A stretch of DNA of 64,000 bases. Source: DASYTH01 sp035762905. Lineage in GTDB: Bacteria; Actinomycetota; Actinomycetes; Mycobacteriales; Pseudonocardiaceae. Location of the stretch: positions 1 through 64,000 of the forward strand of contig NZ_DASUCC010000121.1 of NCBI RefSeq assembly GCF_035762905.1. Direction: 5' to 3'. The notes under the pieces were generated by a model. That model saw nothing but the letters and a program-made list of their open reading frames with translations, did not search any database and was not told where the DNA came from. Shown piece after piece: positions 34,405 to 42,391 of this stretch (positions are counted from its first letter, which is position 1; each line of letters begins with the position of its first letter). The translations under genes and the position numbers were made by a program.

Positions 34405-36264
34405 GTGGATCATCGTGTGAAGTCTCGGCCCGACCAACGCAACCTCAGGGGCACCGTGACGTCACCCAGCCACAACCAACGGCCGATCCGCACCTTCGCT
34501 GGAACGCGACGACAGCGGTTGATTCCGGAGCGGCGGACCAGTGCGATCGCCGGGGTGGTGCTCGCGCTCGCGGTCAGTGTGCCCGGGGTGTCCGTGGCGC
34601 AGCCGGACCCGGACCGGATCGAGGCCGGGGTGGCGCCCGGGGCGCCGGTGCCGGACAGCCGGCCGGGCGAGGCGTTCGCGGACCCGAAGGTGGCCCAGCT
34701 CCAGCGGACCGCCTCCGACGTGCAGCGGGAGCTCGGTGACCTGGCGGCCCGGATCCACGAGGCCGAGGCGGAACTGCGCGCCGCGACCGACCGGCTCGGC
34801 CGGGCCAGGTCCGAGCGGGAGCAGGCCGACCGGGTGGTCGCCGCGCAGCAGGCCGAGGTCGACCGGTACTCGGCGGCGGTGTTCTCCGCCTCGGCGGCGC
34901 CGGGCACGATGCGCGTGCTGCTCACCGCGGACAGCCCGGAGAACTTCCTGGCCGGCGCCGAGTTGGTCGACCGGTTGCGGGTCGACCTGGACGCCCGGCT
35001 GACCGCCGCCGTGCACCGCCGCGACGCCGCCGCCGCGGCCGAGGGCGCGGCGGCCTCGGCCGAGCGGGCCGCCGCCGAGCGGCGCACCGACCTGGAGCGG
35101 CGCACCGCCGACGCCACCAACCGGGCCGCCGCGGTGTCCTCCGACCTGCGCGGCGTGCTGGCCGCCACCGACGAGGCGGTCACCGCGCGCCAACGGGCCC
35201 AGCGGGAGCGCAACGAGGCCACCGCGGCCAACTGGCGGGCCTACACCGCCCGGCTCACGGCGGCGGGCATCGTCGCACCGCCGGCCGCGGCCCTGCGCGA
35301 CCCGGCCCGGCTGCCGCCCGGCCTGCAACCACTGCCCGGCCCGGGCGGCGCCGCGTCGGCCCAGCTGCCCTCCGGTGAGCGGCTGCTGGTGCTGCCCGCC
35401 GAGACCATCCGCGCGGTCACCATGGCGGTGGATGCGCTTGGCCGGCCGTACGTGCCCGGCGCCGGTGGCGCCGGGCCGGCGGCCTACTCGTGCGACGGCC
35501 TGGTCGGCGCCGCCTACGCGGACCTGGCGGTGCCCGGGTCGGTCGCCGAGCAGCTTGCCGTGCTCACCCCGGTCGCGCTGGCCGAGGCGCAACCGGGCGA
35601 CCTGGTGTTCGCCGGCCCGCCCCGGTACGGCGCGCAGAGCGTCGGGATCCTGCTGGACCAGCACACCATGCTGACGGCGGACGCCCGCCTGACCGGCGTC
35701 GTGGTCGCCGACCTGCCGGCCGGCGACAGCCTGCTCGGCGTCGCCCGGCCCGCCCTGCCGCACCGCGCCCCGGTCCCGGCGCCGGCCGCGACCGACGGCG
35801 GCCTGGCGTGGCGCTGCGGGGGAGTGGAGTTACCCCCGCGTACCCCCGGCGAGGCGGTCGCCGCCTGGGGCGGCTACCCGAACGGCTTCATCCCGATCGC
35901 CGCCCTGTGCCCCGCCGACCACGCCGGCCACATGCTGCGCTGCGACGCCGCCCAGTCGTTCCAGGCCATGAGCGCCGGTTACGCCGCCGTGGCCGGCCAG
36001 CCGCTCTGCCTGACCGACTCCTACCGCACCTTCGACGCCCAGGTCCGCCTCTACGCCGCCAAGCCCGCGCTGGCCGCCATCCCCGGCACCAGCAACCACG
36101 GCTGGGGCTTGGCCGTCGACCTGTGCGGCGGCGCCGAAACCGCCGGCACCCCGACCCACGCCTGGCTCACCGCCAACGCCCGCGCCTTCGGCTGGTCGAA
36201 CCCACCCTGGGCGCGCCCCGGCAACGGCCGCGAGGAGCCCTGGCACTGGGAGTTCACCGGCTGA
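34405..36264 (+). CDS. Secreted coiled-coil, degenerate NlpC/P60 and VanY DD-carboxypeptidase fusion
   Basis: A 619-aa envelope protein. A signal helix lies at about residues 46-66, a coiled coil at about 90-280, and an NlpC/P60-like domain at about 330-450. The NlpC/P60 cysteine is kept (YSCDGLVGAAY), but the histidine of the usual HVGI motif is serine (QSVGILLDQ). A complete VanY-type D-alanyl-D-alanine carboxypeptidase follows (DSYRTFDAQ, GTSNHGWGLAVDL, WHWEF). The second domain probably binds rather than cleaves peptidoglycan. The start may be GTG 34405 or GTG 34456; the latter gives a shorter basic leader. Confidence 0.85.
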   Translation: MDHRVKSRPDQRNLRGTVTSPSHNQRPIRTFAGTRRQRLIPERRTSAIAGVVLALAVSVPGVSVAQPDPDRIEAGVAPGAPVPDSRPGEAFADPKVAQLQRTASDVQRELGDLAARIHEAEAELRAATDRLGRARSEREQADRVVAAQQAEVDRYSAAVFSASAAPGTMRVLLTADSPENFLAGAELVDRLRVDLDARLTAAVHRRDAAAAAEGAAASAERAAAERRTDLERRTADATNRAAAVSSDLRGVLAATDEAVTARQRAQRERNEATAANWRAYTARLTAAGIVAPPAAALRDPARLPPGLQPLPGPGGAASAQLPSGERLLVLPAETIRAVTMAVDALGRPYVPGAGGAGPAAYSCDGLVGAAYADLAVPGSVAEQLAVLTPVALAEAQPGDLVFAGPPRYGAQSVGILLDQHTMLTADARLTGVVVADLPAGDSLLGVARPALPHRAPVPAPAATDGGLAWRCGGVELPPRTPGEAVAAWGGYPNGFIPIAALCPADHAGHMLRCDAAQSFQAMSAGYAAVAGQPLCLTDSYRTFDAQVRLYAAKPALAAIPGTSNHGWGLAVDLCGGAETAGTPTHAWLTANARAFGWSNPPWARPGNGREEPWHWEFTG

Positions 36265-36355
36265 GCCGGGGCCGGTTCGAACAGGTGACCGAGAATGTCG
36301 GTGGCCGTCCGTAGAGTCCGCGCCAAGTGATCAGCGAGAGCTGAAGGAGTGGACG

Positions 36356-36550
36356 ATGTCGACCTTGATCGTGGACTGCGACAGCTGCGTGGTGCGTGGG
36401 CTGGCGTGCAAGGACTGCGTGGTCAGCGTGCTGCTGGGGGCGCCGCCCGCGGTGGAGCTGGACGACTTCGAGCGGCGCGCGATCGACGTGCTCGCCGGTG
36501 CGGGCCTGATACCGCGACTACGACTGGTGCCGGAGGAGCGATCGGCCTAG
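36356..36550 (+). CDS. Small two-CxxC protein
   Basis: A 64-aa protein with paired cysteines close together at the N-terminus (CDSC at residues 8-11, CKDC at 18-21) and an acidic helical C-terminal half. The pattern suggests a single metal site or a disulfide pair. No family function is known to me. ATG 36356 is preceded by AAGGAG at good spacing, so it is surely translated. It lies between the VanY fusion and the NlpC/P60 gene, but the 400-bp leader that follows separates it from the latter. Confidence 0.78.
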   Translation: MSTLIVDCDSCVVRGLACKDCVVSVLLGAPPAVELDDFERRAIDVLAGAGLIPRLRLVPEERSA

Positions 36551-36952
36551 CCGAGGGTCCGGTTTGCCGGATTTGGGCCGACTCGCCGGGTGACACGCCC
36601 GGCCTATTGAGTTCCATCGGTGAACGGTCATTGGCAATCGACGAACGGCACACGACCAGGTGAACGGGGGTGTAATCGTGATCACAGTGCGAAGTCGGCG
36701 CTGCTCCGTTGGGGTTCACCAGCGCGTTCGGCGCCTTTTTTCCACGGTCCGGTAGACGGCGTGACTCACTTTTCGTAACCTAGCCGAGATCTCGCGGCCG
36801 ACGGCCGTCAACCCCGAGGCGGCGACGCGGGATCGCCGCTGATTCGGCCTTGTCGGGAGGCTGGACCGGTATCCCCACGGTGGGGTGGAACCTGCGGAGA
36901 TCCGCGGGTTCGCCTCGTCAGCGGTCCGAGACGAAACGGAGACCCCCGCGAC
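36551..36952. other. 402-bp non-coding region between the CxxC gene and the NlpC/P60 gene
   Basis: No gene is visible. The first 170 bp hold three spaced copies of a GAACGG word (TGAACGG, CGAACGG, TGAACGG) of unknown meaning. GCGC-GTTCG-GCGC followed by six T (36722-36741) is a weak terminator candidate. TAACCT at 36777-36782 could be the -10 of the NlpC/P60 promoter. From about 36790 the DNA is rich in inverted repeats and is listed separately as a structured leader. Confidence 0.6.
36790..36945 (+). ncRNA. Structured 5' leader, candidate c-di-AMP (ydaO/yuaA) riboswitch
   Basis: Several nested stems can be drawn. GGCCGA (36796-36801) pairs with TCGGCC (36844-36849), and it encloses GCGGCGA (36819-36825) with TCGCCGC (36833-36839). 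CCCC-ACGGT-GGGG comes next, then GCGG (36894-36897) with CCGC (36902-36905). The order GGGGTGGAACC, small stem, GGG and a CGTCAGC block resembles the ydaO motif, which in actinobacteria commonly precedes NlpC/P60 and Rpf genes. The match was judged by eye only, and the class is uncertain. Confidence 0.45.
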
Positions 36953-38020
36953 GTGTCGTCGCACAAAGCGAAGCGCGCAGTCCGTGGAGCCCTCAGCATC
37001 TCTGCCGTCATCACGACGGCGGTGAGCCTCTCCCCCGTACCGGCACTGGCGCAACCAGAAGCCCCCGCCCCCCCGACCACGGCGTCCGAAGCGCTCAAGC
37101 AGTACCAGGACCTGTCCGGCCAGGCCTCCAAGGTCAACGAGGACCTCCTCGCGGCACGGAACGAACTGGTCAACCGTCAGGCCGACCTGGACAAGGCAAC
37201 GGCCGACCTGGCCAACGCCCAGCAGAGCGAGGCCGCCGCCAAGGCCCAGGAAGAACAGTTCCGCGGCACCGTCGACGCCCTGGCCAGCGCCTCCTTCCAG
37301 GGCGCGCGGTTCTCCAGCCTGTCGGCCCTGCTCACCGGCGACTCGCAGCAGGAGTTCCTGGACCGCGCCTCGGCGCTGAACATGCTCGCCACCGAGAACG
37401 CCCAGGCGCTGCAGGCGTACAGCAGCGCCGTGGAGCAGGCCGCCACGGCCCGCCAGCAGGCCACCGACGCCCAGAACCGGTCCCAGGAGGCCAAGGCCAA
37501 GGCCGAGGCCCTGGTCGGTGAGATCGACAAGGCCAAGGCCGACCTGGACGCGCGGGTCTCGGATGCCGAGAAGGCCTACGCCCGGCTGTCCGGCAAGGAC
37601 AAGCAGGACCTGGTCGGTCCCGACGACCACGGCGTCTACCTGGCCCCGGCCGGCGCCGCCCAGGCGGCCGTGCAGACCGCCCTCGACCAGGTCGGCGACC
37701 GGTACGTCTACGGTGCCGAGGGCCCGGACCAGTTCGACTGCTCCGGCCTGACCATGTACGCCTACCGGGCGGTCAACGTCGGCCTGCCGCACTCCAGCCG
37801 GGCGCAGTACACGCTCGGAAAGCCGGTCAAGTCCGGCGAGTGGATCGCGGGTGACCTGCTGTTCTACGGCGGCAGCGCCGGCAGCATCCACCACGTGGCG
37901 ATGTACATCGGCAACGGCAAGCTGGTGCACGCCTCCACCTCCGGCGTGCCGGTCAAGGTGGCCGACGCCCCGTACGGCGGCGGTCGCGACTACCTCGGCG
38001 CCCGGCGCATCGTCGGGTAA
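36953..38020 (+). CDS. Secreted NlpC/P60 peptidoglycan endopeptidase (RipC/Rv2190c-like)
   Basis: Cleaves peptide stems of peptidoglycan outside the membrane. The 355-aa precursor has a signal peptide ending near ALAQP (residue 34), a coiled coil at about 45-215 like FtsX-regulated hydrolases, and a C-terminal NlpC/P60 domain. The catalytic Cys is in DQFDCSGLTMYAYR and the catalytic His in HHVAMYIGNGKLVHAS. The GTG start follows ACGGAGACC. It corresponds to Rv2190c. Regulation through the structured leader upstream is likely, and a perfect hairpin terminator follows. Confidence 0.94.
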   Translation: MSSHKAKRAVRGALSISAVITTAVSLSPVPALAQPEAPAPPTTASEALKQYQDLSGQASKVNEDLLAARNELVNRQADLDKATADLANAQQSEAAAKAQEEQFRGTVDALASASFQGARFSSLSALLTGDSQQEFLDRASALNMLATENAQALQAYSSAVEQAATARQQATDAQNRSQEAKAKAEALVGEIDKAKADLDARVSDAEKAYARLSGKDKQDLVGPDDHGVYLAPAGAAQAAVQTALDQVGDRYVYGAEGPDQFDCSGLTMYAYRAVNVGLPHSSRAQYTLGKPVKSGEWIAGDLLFYGGSAGSIHHVAMYIGNGKLVHASTSGVPVKVADAPYGGGRDYLGARRIVG

Positions 38021-38038
38021 GTCAGCCCAACGTGTTCC

Positions 38039-38070
38039 CTCGGGCCCGGTGCGTGCGCACCGGGCCCGAG
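38039..38070 (+). terminator. Perfect 15-bp hairpin after the NlpC/P60 gene
   Basis: CTCGGGCCCGGTGCG (38039-38053) pairs perfectly with CGCACCGGGCCCGAG (38056-38070) around a 2-nt centre. It begins 18 nt after the NlpC/P60 stop and ends before the promoter of the next gene. It has no T-run, as in many actinobacterial terminators. Confidence 0.85.
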
Positions 38071-38092
38071 TCGTGGTGGCTAACATCGCCCG

Positions 38093-39433
38093 GTGAGCAG
38101 CAGGGCGCGGTTCCGCGGCGGGCTGGGCGCGGCGGTGGCCGCCGCGCTGCTCTGCGGGCTCGTGCTGGTGTGGCTGCCGAGCGACCCGACCCCCGGCGCA
38201 CCGCCCCCGGCCAGCCCGGGCCAGGGCCGCCCGCTCGGCGCGGTCCCCCCGCCCACCCCGGCCCAGTCCCGGGCCGACGCGGTCACCACGCTGCTGCGCG
38301 TCCGGGCCGACGCGCTGCTCCGCCGCGACGAGGCGGCGTTCCTGGCCACCATCGACCCGGCCGCCGACCCGGACTTCGCCGTCCGGCAGCGCGCCTTGTT
38401 CGCCCACCTCGGCGGGGTGCCGCTGGACGCGTGGGAGTACCACCTCGCCCCGGACGACGCGCTGGACACCTCGGCGATCCAGCGCGGCGGCGCCGACGAG
38501 CTCTGGGCGCCAGCGGTCGAGCTGCGCTACGCGCTGCGCGGCGCCGACCTGGTGCCGACCGGCCGGGCGATGGGCTACCTGTTCGCCCGCACCGGCGGCA
38601 ACTGGTACCTGCGCTCGGACACCGCGCTGGACGGACTCGGCCGGCACACCTGGCGCGGGCCATGGGACTTCGGGCCGTGCCAGGTCACCACCACCGGCAA
38701 CGGCATCGTGCTGGCCCACCCGGGCAGCGAGCGGCTGGTCGAACGGCTGGCCCGGGAGCTGGACTCCTCGGTGGCGGCGGTGAGCAAGCTGTGGGGCACC
38801 GACTGGTCGCAGCGGGTGGCGCTGCTGGTCCCGGACACTCCGGAGGAGATGCGCGCGCTGGTCGGCGCCGGGTTCCCGGTGGAGTCGGTGGTGGCCGTCG
38901 CCGTGGCCGACCGGGTCGACTCAGCGCGGCGCGCGGTCGCCGGCCAGCGCGTGGTGCTCAGCCCGACCAGCGCCAAGTCGCTGTCGGCGGCGTCGCTGCG
39001 GGTGGTGCTGCGGCACGAGATCCTGCACGTGGCGGCCCGGGCCGAGACCGTGGACGGCTCTCCGATGTGGCTGCTCGAGGGGTTCGCCGACTACGTGGGT
39101 TACCGGGAGAGCGGGATCACCCTGCGACAGGGTGCCCCGGACCTGGCCGACCGGGTCCGGCGCGGCGACCTGCCCCGGGAGCTGCCGCAGGACCAGGACT
39201 TCCGGTCCACCGGCCGGGACCTGGACCTGGTCTACCAGAAGTCCTGGTCGGTGGCCCGGTTCATCGCGCAGCGGTTCGGCGAGGACCGGCTGGTCGCGCT
39301 GTACCGCAGGCTGGCCGGGGCCGGGCCGATGTCGGCCGCGGAGACCGACGAGCTGCTCCGGGCGGCGATCGGCCTGGACCGGGCCGGCCTGGTCCAGTCC
39401 TGGCGGCAGTACCTGCACGACACGTTGGGGTGA
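38093..39433 (+). CDS. Membrane-anchored zinc metallopeptidase
   Basis: A 446-aa protein with an N-terminal anchor helix (about 10-28), a Pro-rich linker and an extracellular domain. LRHEILHVAAR gives HEILH at residues 308-312, and Glu329 in LLEGFADYVGY is placed as the third ligand of a gluzincin. The substrate is unknown. The GTG at 38093 has TAACAT ending 6 nt upstream and no ribosome-binding site. It lies between a peptidoglycan hydrolase and PimB', so a cell-envelope role is plausible. Confidence 0.82.
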   Translation: MSSRARFRGGLGAAVAAALLCGLVLVWLPSDPTPGAPPPASPGQGRPLGAVPPPTPAQSRADAVTTLLRVRADALLRRDEAAFLATIDPAADPDFAVRQRALFAHLGGVPLDAWEYHLAPDDALDTSAIQRGGADELWAPAVELRYALRGADLVPTGRAMGYLFARTGGNWYLRSDTALDGLGRHTWRGPWDFGPCQVTTTGNGIVLAHPGSERLVERLARELDSSVAAVSKLWGTDWSQRVALLVPDTPEEMRALVGAGFPVESVVAVAVADRVDSARRAVAGQRVVLSPTSAKSLSAASLRVVLRHEILHVAARAETVDGSPMWLLEGFADYVGYRESGITLRQGAPDLADRVRRGDLPRELPQDQDFRSTGRDLDLVYQKSWSVARFIAQRFGEDRLVALYRRLAGAGPMSAAETDELLRAAIGLDRAGLVQSWRQYLHDTLG

Positions 39434-39455
39434 ACCCGGCCGGTAGGGTGCGCTG

Positions 39456-40592
39456 GTGCCGAGAACCTTGGTGGTGACCAACGACTTCCCGCCCCGGCCG
39501 GGCGGGATCCAGGCGTACCTGCACGCCCTGGCGACCCGGCTGCCCGCCCACGACCTGATCGTCTACGCGCCGTCCTGGCAGGCCCAGTCGGGCTCGCACC
39601 CGGAGTTCGACGCCGGTCAGCCGTTCGACGTGGTCCGCCACCCCGGCACGCTCATGCTGCCCACGCCCGCGGTGGCCCGCCGGGCCCGCGAGATCATCCG
39701 GTCCGAAGGCGTCCAGTCGGTGTGGTTCGGCGCCGCCGCGCCGCTCGGCCTGCTGGCGCCGACGCTGCGCCGGGCCGGCGTCCGGCGGATCGTGGCCAGC
39801 ACGCACGGCCACGAGGTGGGCTGGTCGATGCTGCCCGGCACCCGGCAGGCACTGCGCCGGATCGGGTCGACCACCGACGTGGTGACCTTCGTCAGCCGCT
39901 ACACCCGATCCCGGTTCGCCACCGCGTTCGGTCCGCTGGCCGCGCTCGAGCACCTTCCGTCCGGTGTGGACACCGATCAGTTCCAGCCGGATCCGTTGGC
40001 GCGCAAGGAGATCCGCGACCGGTACGGTCTCGGTGACCGCCCGGTGGTGGTCTGCGTCTCCCGGCTGTGGCCGCGCAAAGGGCAGGACATGCTGATCAGG
40101 GCGCTGCCGCTGATCCGCAGGCGGGTGCCGGACGCGGCCCTGCTGCTGGTCGGTGGCGGCCCGTACCAGGCCCGCCTGATGGCCATGGCCGAGCAGTTGG
40201 ACGTGGCCCGGCACGTGGTGTTCGCCGGCCGGGTGCCGTGGCCGGAACTGCCCGCGCACTACGTCGCCGGGGACGTGTTCGCCATGCCGTGCCGCACCCA
40301 CGGCCGCGGCCTGGACGTCGAGGGGCTCGGCATCGTCTACCTGGAGGCGTCCGCGTCCGGGTTGCCGGTGGTGGCCGGCCGGTCCGGCGGGGCGCCGGAG
40401 ACCGTGCTGTCCGGGGTGACCGGGCAGGTCATCGACGGGCGGGACCTGGCCGCGCTGGTGGACTCGGTCGCCGGGCTGCTGGCCGACCCGGACCGGGCCG
40501 CGCTGATGGGCGAAGCCGGCCGGCGCTGGGTCGCCGAGCACTGGCGGTGGGACGACATCGCCGGCCGCCTCGCCACCCTGCTGGCGGGGTAG
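39456..40592 (+). CDS. pimB: Phosphatidylinositol mannoside alpha-mannosyltransferase (PimB'-like)
   Basis: A 378-aa GT-B glycosyltransferase, equivalent to Rv2188c, that adds the second mannose to phosphatidylinositol mannoside from GDP-mannose. The nucleotide-binding half has VVCVSRLWPRKGQDMLIRAL, and the family GT4 motif EGLGIVYLEASASGLPVVAG includes the catalytic-site glutamate pair. The N-terminus VTNDFPPRPGGIQAYLHAL is the acceptor-side loop. The GTG at 39456 has TAGGGT 6 nt upstream. It ends 6 bp from the convergent YbaB-like gene. Confidence 0.93.
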   Translation: MPRTLVVTNDFPPRPGGIQAYLHALATRLPAHDLIVYAPSWQAQSGSHPEFDAGQPFDVVRHPGTLMLPTPAVARRAREIIRSEGVQSVWFGAAAPLGLLAPTLRRAGVRRIVASTHGHEVGWSMLPGTRQALRRIGSTTDVVTFVSRYTRSRFATAFGPLAALEHLPSGVDTDQFQPDPLARKEIRDRYGLGDRPVVVCVSRLWPRKGQDMLIRALPLIRRRVPDAALLLVGGGPYQARLMAMAEQLDVARHVVFAGRVPWPELPAHYVAGDVFAMPCRTHGRGLDVEGLGIVYLEASASGLPVVAGRSGGAPETVLSGVTGQVIDGRDLAALVDSVAGLLADPDRAALMGEAGRRWVAEHWRWDDIAGRLATLLAG

Positions 40593-40598
40593 CGCCGG

Positions 40599-41006
40599 TC
40601 AGCGCGGCAGCGCCCAGCTCTCGATCGCGGAGAAGTCCTCGTCGGCCGGTGGGGTAGGCGCGGACTCCGGCGGGGGTGCTGGCTCCTGCGCGGTGAGCAG
40701 GGCCAGCAGCGGCTCGCCGGCGACCGGTTCGAGGGTGGCGACCCCCTCGGCCAGCGCGGCCGCCGCCGCCTCGTGGGTGAGCCGGGTGAGCTCGGCGGCG
40801 AGCCGGTCCGGCGGCAGCCGCAGCGCCTCCTCGGACAGCTCGACGGCGATGATCATGCCGTCCAGGTTGACCGTCACCTCGATCCCGTTCGCGGCCGCCC
40901 GGCCGGTGATCCCGGCCAGCCGGTCGGACACCCCGTGCGCCCGCTCGGCCAGTTCCGCGCTGGCCGCGATCAGCTCATCGGTCGACATGGCCGCCGGGTC
41001 CATCAC
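40599..41006 (-). CDS. YbaB/EbfC-family protein
   Basis: A 135-aa protein whose first 100 residues follow the YbaB pattern. A helix is followed by a strand-turn-strand (NGIEVTVNLDGMIIAVELSE) and a long C-terminal helix (LAAELTRLTHEAAAAALAEG), then a Pro/Ala-rich tail. Classical YbaB proteins bind DNA. In Pseudonocardiales the fold recurs next to EspC- or WXG-like genes, and its job there is unknown. GTG 41006 overlaps the previous stop as GTGA. It is the last gene of the four-gene cluster. Confidence 0.75.
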   Translation of the reverse strand: MMDPAAMSTDELIAASAELAERAHGVSDRLAGITGRAAANGIEVTVNLDGMIIAVELSEEALRLPPDRLAAELTRLTHEAAAAALAEGVATLEPVAGEPLLALLTAQEPAPPPESAPTPPADEDFSAIESWALPR

Positions 41007-41281
41007 ACCCGCCAGGTGTGCGGCGTGGTCGTCTCGACCCGCTCGACCAGCCCGGCGTCGGTGTCCAGCCCGAGCCGGGTGACCGCGTCGCCCAGCGCGT
41101 GCCGGGCGCGCTGGTTGGCCCGCGCGGTGGCCTCGGCGACCGCCGCGACGACGGCCTCGGCCAGTGCCCGGCGGCCCAGCGCCGAGGCCCGCTCGGACAG
41201 CGTGAGCGAGCGCAGTGCCCCGCCCGGATACACCTCGGCCACGACCGCGGGGGTCCGGGCGGTCCCGGTGATGTCGGTCAT
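41003..41281 (-). CDS. Second, shorter YbaB-like protein
   Basis: A 92-aa protein. Residues 12-60 (VVAEVYPGGALRSLTLSERA followed by a long Ala-rich helix) match the strand-turn-strand-helix core of YbaB without its first helix. The C-terminus is unique. I infer a diverged paralogue of the gene that follows, though the similarity is weak. ATG 41281 overlaps the stop of the WXG-CHAP gene as ATGA and its own stop overlaps the next start, so all three are translated in a chain. Confidence 0.6.
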   Translation of the reverse strand: MTDITGTARTPAVVAEVYPGGALRSLTLSERASALGRRALAEAVVAAVAEATARANQRARHALGDAVTRLGLDTDAGLVERVETTTPHTWRV

Positions 41282-42348
41282 CGCGGGTGCACCCCGCCGT
41301 AGAAGGTCGAGCCGGACAGCGTGTGGGTGACCCGCTGGACCCGGTCGCCGGAGTTGCCCTCGATCAGCGTCACCTGGTTGCCGTGCACGCTCTCCACGAT
41401 CCCGATGTGCGTGCTGGTGCTGGTGCTCTGCGGGCCGGTGCCGAACAGCAGCACGTCGCCCGGCCGGACCTGGCCGAGGTTCCGGTTGCCGTAGGCGAGG
41501 CCGTGCCGCTGGCCCCACCGGTAGACGTCGCCGGTGAACGGCAGGATCGGGATGTTCACCCCGGACTTGCGCCACACCCAGGTGGCGAACGAGGAGCACC
41601 AGGCGGCCGCCGGGCCGTACTTGTTCCGGTTGCCGGGGCCCTCGTGGTAACCGAGCTGGCTGCGGGCCACCTTCTTGATCTTGTTGGTGGTGCCGGACCG
41701 GGTGGTCGGCTGGCCATCCGGCGTGCGTGGCTTGCGGTCCGGCTTGCGCCGCTGCGCCTTCCCCTTCGGCCGGCGCGTCCGGGTCGGGTCGACGAAGCCG
41801 TCGTGTTCGACGGTCCGCTCCAGCGCCCGCAGCGCCGTGGCCGACTCGCGCAGCTGGTGCTGCACCGCGGCGAGCTGCTTGGCCGACTCGCCGGTGTAGT
41901 CGCGGACCAGGTCGACCACCTGGCCGACCGCCCGCACCAGCGCGGCCTGTGCCCCGGCGCCCTTCACCGCGAGCCCGGCGTCCAGCGCCGCCGCCGCCCG
42001 GGTGGTGTACTCCTCGACCAGCCGCACCACCGCGCGGTGCCCGCCGTCCAGCGCGGCCGCCGCGGTGCCGACGATCTCCGCGCCGCGCCCGGCCGAGGCC
42101 GCCGTGACCTCGAGCGACTTCGTCACCCGGCGGGCCCGCCGGTCGAACGCGCCGGCGTTGGACCCGTCCCAGTGGCTGGTGGCGGTGGCCGCGTCGCGGT
42201 GATGGGCGTCGCGGTGCTCGGTGATCGCCCGCGCGCCGGCGGCCAGCACCTCGTGCGCGCGCTGGGCGTCCTCGGCCTTGCCGGCCAGCCGGTCGCGGTG
42301 CTCGATGAGCTGTCCGGCGACCTTGCGCGCGATGAGTCTGGTGTCCAC
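41278..42348 (-). CDS. WXG100-like N-terminus fused to a CHAP amidase domain
   Basis: A 356-aa protein. Residues 1-150 are helical with a WxG turn (SHWDGSNAGAFDRRARRV at about 58-75), as in ESX-secreted proteins. A basic linker (about 190-225) follows. The C-terminal 130 residues resemble CHAP/NlpC amidases, with the catalytic Cys in AAWCSSFATWVWRKSG and His in STHIGIVESVHGN. There is no signal peptide, so type VII export is the likely route to peptidoglycan. It lies downstream of the EspC-like gene and overlaps the YbaB-like gene. Confidence 0.8.
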   Translation of the reverse strand: MDTRLIARKVAGQLIEHRDRLAGKAEDAQRAHEVLAAGARAITEHRDAHHRDAATATSHWDGSNAGAFDRRARRVTKSLEVTAASAGRGAEIVGTAAAALDGGHRAVVRLVEEYTTRAAAALDAGLAVKGAGAQAALVRAVGQVVDLVRDYTGESAKQLAAVQHQLRESATALRALERTVEHDGFVDPTRTRRPKGKAQRRKPDRKPRTPDGQPTTRSGTTNKIKKVARSQLGYHEGPGNRNKYGPAAAWCSSFATWVWRKSGVNIPILPFTGDVYRWGQRHGLAYGNRNLGQVRPGDVLLFGTGPQSTSTSTHIGIVESVHGNQVTLIEGNSGDRVQRVTHTLSGSTFYGGVHPR

Positions 42349-42391
42349 GTGTGTGCCCCTCGGCGTCAGATTGATGCGCTCGCACGCTCGC

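Noticed and set aside
36722..36741. GCGC-GTTCG-GCGC followed by six T as a terminator
   Set aside because: The stem is only 4 bp and lies about 170 bp from the preceding gene. I mention it inside the intergenic entry but do not call it.
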